This document shows positions 1-5,296 of a DNA stretch of 5,296 bases, piece after piece. Below the pieces are notes generated by a model that searched no databases, had not been told where the DNA came from, and was given only the letters and a program-made list of their open reading frames with translations. The stretch lies in assembly GCA_021848555.1 (NCBI GenBank), contig JAJZUN010000250.1, positions 1 to 5,296 of the forward strand, read 5' to 3'. Origin of the DNA: Pseudomonadota bacterium. GTDB taxonomy: Bacteria; Pseudomonadota; Gammaproteobacteria; Burkholderiales; SG8-39. The translations under genes and the position numbers were made by a program. Position 1 is the first letter of the stretch. Each line of letters opens with the position of its first letter.

Positions 1-1
1 A

Positions 2-1447
2 TGGGGAAACTGGGGGACACCTGCGGCATTCTTCCTGGGTTTGTTGTGGGTTATCGGTTTCGGCGCAAAGCTCGGGCTCCTGCCGTTCTACGAATGGTAT
101 CCGGGCGCCTATGGCAGCGGCAGCGGCGCCTCCGGCGCCATCCTGTCCGGCGTGGTGATGAATGCAGCCTATTTCGCGCTGGGCCGCGCCCTGCTGCAGT
201 GGCTGGGTACGCCATCTTGGCTCGCGCAGTTCGGCATCGTCGTGCTGGCGCTGGGCACGTTCACCGCGATACTGGCCATCCTGTATGCCTTCCAGCAAAT
301 CGACTGGCGCAGGCTGCTCGCTTTTTCCTCCGCCGAGAATGCAGCCGTCGCGGTCACCGCGCTGGGCGCTGCGCTGGTGTTCCGCGCTGGGGGGCAGCAA
401 GGACTGGCTGCGCTGGCCTGGATCGCGGGCATACTGCACCTGATGGGCCACAGCCTGGCGAAGGGCACACTGTTCTTCGCCGCCGATGCCGCTGCCGCCC
501 TTCAGGGCGATCATATCCTGCGCCAAGGGGCCCTGTTGCGCCACGCTCCGGCAACGCTCGGCCTCGGCGCGGTTTTCGGCGCGATGAGCCTGGCCGCGCT
601 GCCGCCCACAGCAGGGTTCGTCAGCGAGTGGTATGTATTCCAGAGCCTGTTCCATGATTTCAAGCTCGCTGACGACGCTTCGCGCATCGCGCTGGCGCTC
701 GCCGGCGCAGGCCTTGCGCTGACGGCGGCGATCGCGCTGGCAACCATGGTCAAGCTGTTCGGGGTCGGCCTGCTCGGCCAGAACGAACCGCATGGGGCGC
801 ATCACCGCAAGCATCTCTCGAAGCTGTCTTTGCTGTCGCGAAGCGCGGTGCTGATCACCGGGCTTGCAGTGCCTGCGCTGGCGGTGAGCATGATATGGTG
901 GCTGCCGCAGATGCAGGCTGCGGCATGGCTGATGCCGTCGGCGCCCGCAAGCATGGTTCATGACCGGCTTCTGGTGCCCCTTTCGTCCGGATTCGCCTTT
1001 ATCTCGCCCGCCAAGCTCGTGATTGCGCTGCCCTTGCTGGCGCTGGTGCCAATGCTGCTCATCCGGAGCAGCCGGCGCTTCGCAGTGCGGCGCGCGCCGA
1101 TCTGGTGCGGCGGAGAGGACTATGCCGCCCATGCCGGCGCGACCACTGCCTTGGCTTTTTCCAATGCATTGCGCGTGTTCTACAGCTTCATCTACCGGCC
1201 GACCAATGCCGTTGCCAGGCAATTCGAGGGCAAGCCCTATTTCCTGCGGGAGCTGCATTTCGATTATTCGCAGGCGCCCATCTTCGGCCCGCTGGTGTTT
1301 CAGCCTGCCGTCAAGGCCGTACACTGGCTGAGCGCCAGATTGCGCTTCCTGCAAAACGGGCTGATGAATGCCTACTTGGCATACATAGGCATCCTGCTCG
1401 TCCTGATACTGGCAGTTGCTTTGTTATGGCCTTTACCGGGGGACTAG
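2..1447 (+). CDS. HyfB/NuoL-type proton-conducting membrane subunit (5' partial)
   Basis: The frame is open from base 2 and ends at TAG 1445-1447, giving 481 visible residues. HyfB-type proteins are usually about 650-670 residues, so roughly the first third lies outside the window. Family signatures are seen: GFGAKLGLLPFYEWYP from residue 19 (the Lys-containing helix, K23), DWRRLLAFSSAEN at 101-113, HSLAKG at 150-155 with K154, ALPPTAGFVSEW at 199-210, K251 in a later helix, and a WCGG motif at 368-371 before a C-terminal extension ending in a hydrophobic helix (about 458-477). HyfB and relatives are antiporter-like inner-membrane subunits that couple hydrogenase-4, formate hydrogenlyase or complex-I-like modules to proton movement. 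The late WCGG segment favours HyfB over NuoL, NuoM or HyfF. Where relatives often read SGVMxK, this protein has SGVVMN (N54). No other hyf gene follows, although hyfC usually comes next. Family assignment is firm; the exact complex is unknown. Confidence 0.85.
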   Translation, partial: WGNWGTPAAFFLGLLWVIGFGAKLGLLPFYEWYPGAYGSGSGASGAILSGVVMNAAYFALGRALLQWLGTPSWLAQFGIVVLALGTFTAILAILYAFQQIDWRRLLAFSSAENAAVAVTALGAALVFRAGGQQGLAALAWIAGILHLMGHSLAKGTLFFAADAAAALQGDHILRQGALLRHAPATLGLGAVFGAMSLAALPPTAGFVSEWYVFQSLFHDFKLADDASRIALALAGAGLALTAAIALATMVKLFGVGLLGQNEPHGAHHRKHLSKLSLLSRSAVLITGLAVPALAVSMIWWLPQMQAAAWLMPSAPASMVHDRLLVPLSSGFAFISPAKLVIALPLLALVPMLLIRSSRRFAVRRAPIWCGGEDYAAHAGATTALAFSNALRVFYSFIYRPTNAVARQFEGKPYFLRELHFDYSQAPIFGPLVFQPAVKAVHWLSARLRFLQNGLMNAYLAYIGILLVLILAVALLWPLPGD

Positions 1448-1597
1448 ATTACTCCAGCATCGGATTGATTGGAATTGCAGAATCTCGTTGCTGCGATCAT
1501 TGATCCAACCAAGAAATGCTGCAAACGAGCGAGTACCCTGGAATCAGAGTATGTGCGATAAAAAGTTTCAATATTTGAAGACCGGATCAATAAGTCG
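1448..1597. other. AT-richer intergenic spacer between the hyfB-like gene and the CNNM gene
   Basis: This 150-bp gap has about 43% GC by hand count, clearly below the flanking coding sequence. I found no convincing sigma-70 promoter: TTG-type -35 candidates such as TTGCAG at 1475-1480 lack a good -10 at 16-18 bp. I also found no GC-rich hairpin followed by a T run. The only structure seen is an imperfect inverted repeat with arms CTCGTT (1484-1489) and AACGAG (1524-1529). The gap probably carries the promoter for the downstream genes, but that is inferred from position only. Confidence 0.4.
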
Positions 1598-2695
1598 ATG
1601 GGAATGCTTGTATTCTGGATAATCATGGCGATTTCTCTTTCGCACTTCTGCTCATTGCTCGAAGTCACCTTATTTTCAGTGCGTACTTCGGCATTGCTGG
1701 AACGCCAATCGAATGGAAGCACCGGTGCAAGCCTATTGCTCGATATCAAGCAGAACCATCTTGAGGATGCCATCAGCGCAGTTCTCATACTGAACACGAT
1801 AGCAATCACAGTCGGCGCCACGTTCGCCGGCGCAAGGGCTGCCACGCTGTTCGGAAATGCCGGCATCGGTGTGTTCTCGGCGATCCTGACCGTGCTGCTG
1901 CTGGTGGTTTCAGAGATAATTCCCAAGACCATGGCGGCGCGCTATGCGGGCAGGCTGTCCGGCTTTGTCGGGAATGTTCTGTCGCATCTCATCGCCATCA
2001 TGGTACCGTTGCTGGTGTTGACCCGAGCGCTGAACCGGTTGCTCGCGCACCGCCAGCGCGAACGCTTCACTCGCCGCGAATTCCAGATGCTGGTCGGCGC
2101 TGCGCCGCAGGAGGGTGCGCTGTCGCTGACCGAGGCCATGCTGATCGGCAGCCTGGTCTACAGCCGCGAAGTCCGGCTGCAGGAAGTGATGACGCCGCAT
2201 GCGGTCATTTTCATGCTCGATGCCCGTCAGACCGTAGCCGACCTGGTCGCAGCCCCCGGGGCGGACGCATTCAGCCGCATCCCCCTGTGCGAGGGCAACC
2301 GACGCCACATCGTCGGCTATGTGCTACATCGCGAAGTGCTGAAAGCCTACGCGCGCGACCGCGACGGCGCACGGCCGCTGGCCACGTTCCGGCGCCCGCT
2401 CCCGCTGTTCCGCGCCAGCGAGCCTGTGGCGAAGGCCTTCGAGCATATCCTGCAGCAGCGCGAGTCCATTGCGCTGGTGATCGACGGCCGGGGCGTACCG
2501 ATTGGGCTGGTCACGTTGGAGGACATGCTGGAAGCGATCCTCGGCATGGAGATCACTGACGAAGCCGAGGCCATCGCCAGCCAGCGTCTGGCCGTAGACA
2601 AGGCACGCAAACGCCGCGCCGAATACCTGCGCCGCAAGCGGACGCAGCAGACCCCGCCGCCCGGCGGTGCCGGAAACGGGGGGGGGTATGGCTGA
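1598..2695 (+). CDS. CNNM (DUF21) and CBS-pair domain membrane protein, short TlyC/CorC-like
   Basis: This complete 365-residue protein has four hydrophobic segments at about 4-22, 57-78, 88-108 and 123-145, forming a CNNM domain. They include SLLEVTLFSVRTSAL (19-33), ILNTIAITVGA (64-74) and the hallmark SEIIPKTMAARY (105-116). Two cytoplasmic CBS motifs follow, at about 195-250 (VMTP, then FSRIPL) and 268-316 (GLVTLEDMLEAILG). CBS pairs usually bind adenine nucleotides, and CNNM proteins are linked to Mg2+/Co2+ efflux or sensing; older annotation calls them hemolysins. The C-terminal CorC_HlyC domain of the roughly 430-residue members is absent. Instead there is a basic tail (335-350) and a Gly/Pro-rich end, which fits the shorter CNNM subgroup. 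ATG 1598 is the first start after an in-frame stop at 1559-1561. No good Shine-Dalgarno precedes it, so ATG 1604 remains possible. The last 8 bp overlap the next frame. Transport substrate cannot be told from the sequence. Confidence 0.85.
   Translation: MGMLVFWIIMAISLSHFCSLLEVTLFSVRTSALLERQSNGSTGASLLLDIKQNHLEDAISAVLILNTIAITVGATFAGARAATLFGNAGIGVFSAILTVLLLVVSEIIPKTMAARYAGRLSGFVGNVLSHLIAIMVPLLVLTRALNRLLAHRQRERFTRREFQMLVGAAPQEGALSLTEAMLIGSLVYSREVRLQEVMTPHAVIFMLDARQTVADLVAAPGADAFSRIPLCEGNRRHIVGYVLHREVLKAYARDRDGARPLATFRRPLPLFRASEPVAKAFEHILQQRESIALVIDGRGVPIGLVTLEDMLEAILGMEITDEAEAIASQRLAVDKARKRRAEYLRRKRTQQTPPPGGAGNGGGYG
2678..2686 (+). repeat. Nine-base poly-G tract
   Basis: Nine consecutive G lie one base before ATG 2688. 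In the CNNM frame they encode the Gly run near the C-terminus. For the following frame they sit where the Shine-Dalgarno would be, though very close to the ATG. Runs of this length are prone to polymerase slippage and also to sequencing indels. A one-base change would alter only the last few residues of the CNNM protein. Confidence 0.75.
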
Positions 2696-2963
2696 CACGC
2701 CTGGAACACAGCAGCCCTTCGCCAGCATCCTGTTCCCGCCCGGACAGGCCCCGGCAGAAGCGGAGACGCCCGAGCCGCCGTATTTTCACGACCTGAACCT
2801 CGACCGGGTCGTCGCTGCGGTCACTGCCGGAAAACAGGAATACCACCTGGCGCCGTTCCTTTACGCGCCGCTGCACGATCCCGGCGCCATCGTCTTCCGC
2901 CAGGAAGTCATGCGCGACATGGAGAATGAGGCGCTTGCACAAGCCATATTGGACGACACCTGA
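2688..2963 (+). pseudogene. Truncated N-terminal remnant of a MutS-related protein
   Basis: The 91-residue frame runs from ATG 2688 to TGA 2961-2963. FASILFP (11-17), then a Pro/Glu-rich linker, then YFHDLNLDRVVAAVTAGKQE (32-51), APFLYAPLHD (55-64) and FRQEVMRDMENE (70-81) match, from memory, the N-terminus of the MutS-like ATPases of several hundred residues annotated as 'DNA mismatch repair protein MutS' in many proteobacteria and Bacteroidetes. In those proteins the similarity continues through a helical core to a Walker ATPase domain. Here it stops around residue 87 and the frame ends four codons later. Neither other forward frame continues the protein before cfa begins at 2989. The core and ATPase are therefore missing, so mismatch-type activity is not expected. 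GTG 2667 is an alternative in-frame start, adding seven residues. An 8-bp overlap with the CNNM gene suggests translational coupling. It could instead be a retained small protein of unknown role. Confidence 0.65.
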
Positions 2964-2978
2964 TAACCATGCAACGAT

Positions 2979-2984
2979 AGGAGG
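2979..2984 (+). promoter_or_regulatory. Shine-Dalgarno for cfa
   Basis: AGGAGG lies 4 bases before ATG 2989 and perfectly matches the anti-Shine-Dalgarno core. It decides the start: an upstream in-frame codon at 2926 would add 21 residues with no family resemblance and would overlap the MutS-like remnant. Confidence 0.85.
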
Positions 2985-2988
2985 CATC

Positions 2989-4182
2989 ATGTTCTGGGAA
3001 AAACGTTTGGAGAGATTCGCCCGCCGCATGCGCGAATATGCGGTTCCGGTGCGCATCAGGCTGTGGGACGGCAGCCTGATCGATTTCACCGACAATCCCG
3101 CGGTCGTACTCGATATCGGCAGCTTGGCGGGACTGCGGCATCTGCTGAATCCCACGCTCGACAGCTTGGGCGAGGCCTATGCGGAAGGGAGAATCGGCGT
3201 AGAGGGGAAAATCTCCGACATCGTTCAGGCTGCAACGCAACTGGCCGCGCATGCCGGCGTCAAGCTGCGCCGCGGTGCGCGCATGGTGAAACATACACGC
3301 AAAATCGATGCCGAGGCCATCGCCTATCATTACGATGTCTCCAACGAATTTTATGCCCTTTGGCTCGACTCGAACATGGTGTATTCCTGCGGCTATTTCC
3401 GCTCGCCTGAGGACACGCTGGAGGCCGCGCAGATGCAAAAAATCGATCACATCCTGAACAAGCTGCAGGTGCGTCCCGGCGACCGACTGCTTGACATTGG
3501 CTGCGGCTGGGGAGCGCTCGTCATGCGCGCGGCGGAAAAATTCGGCGCCAAGGCGCTCGGCATCACCCTGTCGCAGAAGCAGCATGAACTCGCGCAGGAG
3601 CGCATCGCAGCAGCGGGTTTGGCCGATCGCTGCGAGGTGCGGATCGAGGATTACCGGGACGTAACAGGAAGATTCGATCGCATCACCAGTGTCGGGATGT
3701 TCGAGCATGTTGGGCTCAAGAACCTGCGCGCTTATTTTGGCAGGATGCGGGAACTGCTCGAGGACAATGGCGCCGTCATGAACCATGGGATCACCTCTGC
3801 CGACGTGGAATCAGGGGAATCTCCCTGGGGCGGGGGAGATTTTATCGAACGCTACGTTTTTCCTCACGGGGAATTGCCCCATATCAGCCTGGCGCTCAAG
3901 GAAATGTGCGCAGCGAGGCTGGAACCGGTTGATGTGGAAAACCTGCGCCGTCATTACGCACTGACGCTGACCCATTGGGCGGAGCGCTTCGAGGAAGCAG
4001 GAGAGCGGGTGAAACAGATCGCCGGAGAAAAAACCTGGCGCATCTGGCGGATGTACCTGGCGGGTTGCGCTCACGGCTTCGCTCATGACTGGATGGAACT
4101 GCACCAGATACTGGCAGTCAAAGCCGGAGCCGACGCGCTGCCCCTGACGAGGGACTACGTGTATGGGGGTAAAACTGCGTGA
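2989..4182 (+). CDS. cfa: Cyclopropane-fatty-acyl-phospholipid synthase
   Basis: This complete 397-residue SAM-dependent enzyme transfers a methylene group from S-adenosylmethionine to cis double bonds of unsaturated acyl chains in membrane phospholipids, at the inner face of the cytoplasmic membrane. The product is usually linked to stationary-phase, acid and solvent tolerance. An N-terminal lipid-binding part (about 1-105) leads to YHYDVSNEFYALWLDSNM (113-130) and C134 in YSCGYF. The SAM-binding LDIGCGWGAL (168-177) and GITLSQKQ (191-198) follow, then MFEHVG (237-242), NHGITS (265-270) and FIERYVFPHGELPHI (285-299). C134, E239, H266, I268 and Y323 appear to correspond to the bicarbonate-site residues known in E. 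coli Cfa (C139, E239, H266, I268, Y317), so it looks catalytically intact. Length is near the E. coli enzyme (382). It lies 25 bp after the MutS-like remnant and 79 bp before enolase. A plant/mycobacterial-type mycolic acid methyltransferase role is less likely. Confidence 0.95.
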   Translation: MFWEKRLERFARRMREYAVPVRIRLWDGSLIDFTDNPAVVLDIGSLAGLRHLLNPTLDSLGEAYAEGRIGVEGKISDIVQAATQLAAHAGVKLRRGARMVKHTRKIDAEAIAYHYDVSNEFYALWLDSNMVYSCGYFRSPEDTLEAAQMQKIDHILNKLQVRPGDRLLDIGCGWGALVMRAAEKFGAKALGITLSQKQHELAQERIAAAGLADRCEVRIEDYRDVTGRFDRITSVGMFEHVGLKNLRAYFGRMRELLEDNGAVMNHGITSADVESGESPWGGGDFIERYVFPHGELPHISLALKEMCAARLEPVDVENLRRHYALTLTHWAERFEEAGERVKQIAGEKTWRIWRMYLAGCAHGFAHDWMELHQILAVKAGADALPLTRDYVYGGKTA

Positions 4183-4207
4183 CATGAACATACGCCGGAT
4201 GGTTTGA

Positions 4208-5296
<1,089 letters not shown>

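Noticed and set aside
1..657. Open frame beginning with ATG at base 1, 218 residues
   Set aside because: It is Arg/Ala/Gly-rich with no recognisable motifs and lies out of frame over the HyfB-like gene, which shows clear family signatures.
1465..1503. Possible sigma-70 promoter in the spacer
   Set aside because: The TTG-containing -35 candidates have no acceptable -10 hexamer at 16-18 bp.
1444..1932. Antisense frame covering the spacer and the start of the CNNM gene
   Set aside because: Its coding look comes from the complement of the CNNM membrane helices; no recognised motif and no good start context.
2926..2988. Extended N-terminus for cfa
   Set aside because: The extra 21 residues have no family resemblance, overlap the upstream frame, and would ignore the AGGAGG site before 2989.
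2940..2990. Simple frameshift as the cause of the short MutS-like frame
   Set aside because: Neither other forward frame continues with plausible MutS-like sequence, and cfa begins almost at once, so a deletion fits better than an indel.
2908..3786. Long antisense frame, 292 codons
   Set aside because: It lies opposite the intact cfa gene and has no family-like motif or ribosome-binding site; long antisense frames are common in GC-rich coding DNA.
4184..4207. Seven-codon leader-like frame between cfa and enolase
   Set aside because: No convincing ribosome-binding site and no attenuator structure after it; too short to support.

Overview
The window reads as about 5.3 kb of ordinary, GC-rich proteobacterial chromosome. 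Base composition, gene content and protein style point to a Betaproteobacteria-like organism, perhaps Nitrosomonadales or Gallionellales. That placement is an impression from the proteins, not a test. All supported genes lie on the + strand, packed closely. I saw no tRNA, rRNA, CRISPR array, transposase or clear rho-independent terminator.

Layout: (1) 2-1447, the C-terminal two thirds of a HyfB/NuoL-type proton-conducting membrane subunit, cut by the left edge. (2) 1448-1597, a 150-bp spacer of about 43% GC (hand count), the only sizeable gap; it separates the respiratory gene from the rest. (3) 1598-2695, a short CNNM (DUF21) plus CBS-pair membrane protein. (4) 2688-2963, a 91-residue frame that looks like the N-terminus of a MutS-related ATPase whose remainder is missing. 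It overlaps gene 3 by 8 bp and starts just after a run of nine G. (5) 2989-4182, a complete cyclopropane-fatty-acyl-phospholipid synthase with a perfect AGGAGG ribosome-binding site. (6) 4262-5296, an enolase cut by the right edge, with an altered sequence next to its catalytic histidine.

Genes 3 to 6 have gaps of -8, 25 and 79 bp and could be co-transcribed, but they do not form an obvious pathway. They cover probable ion transport or sensing, a gene remnant, membrane lipid modification and glycolysis. The left gene should belong to a group-4-hydrogenase-like or related membrane complex encoded to the left of the window.

I found no convincing new multi-gene system. The points most worth a second look are the truncated MutS-like gene, the G9 tract at its start, the divergent enolase loop, and the HyfB-like gene standing last in its cluster with an Asn where a Lys is often seen.
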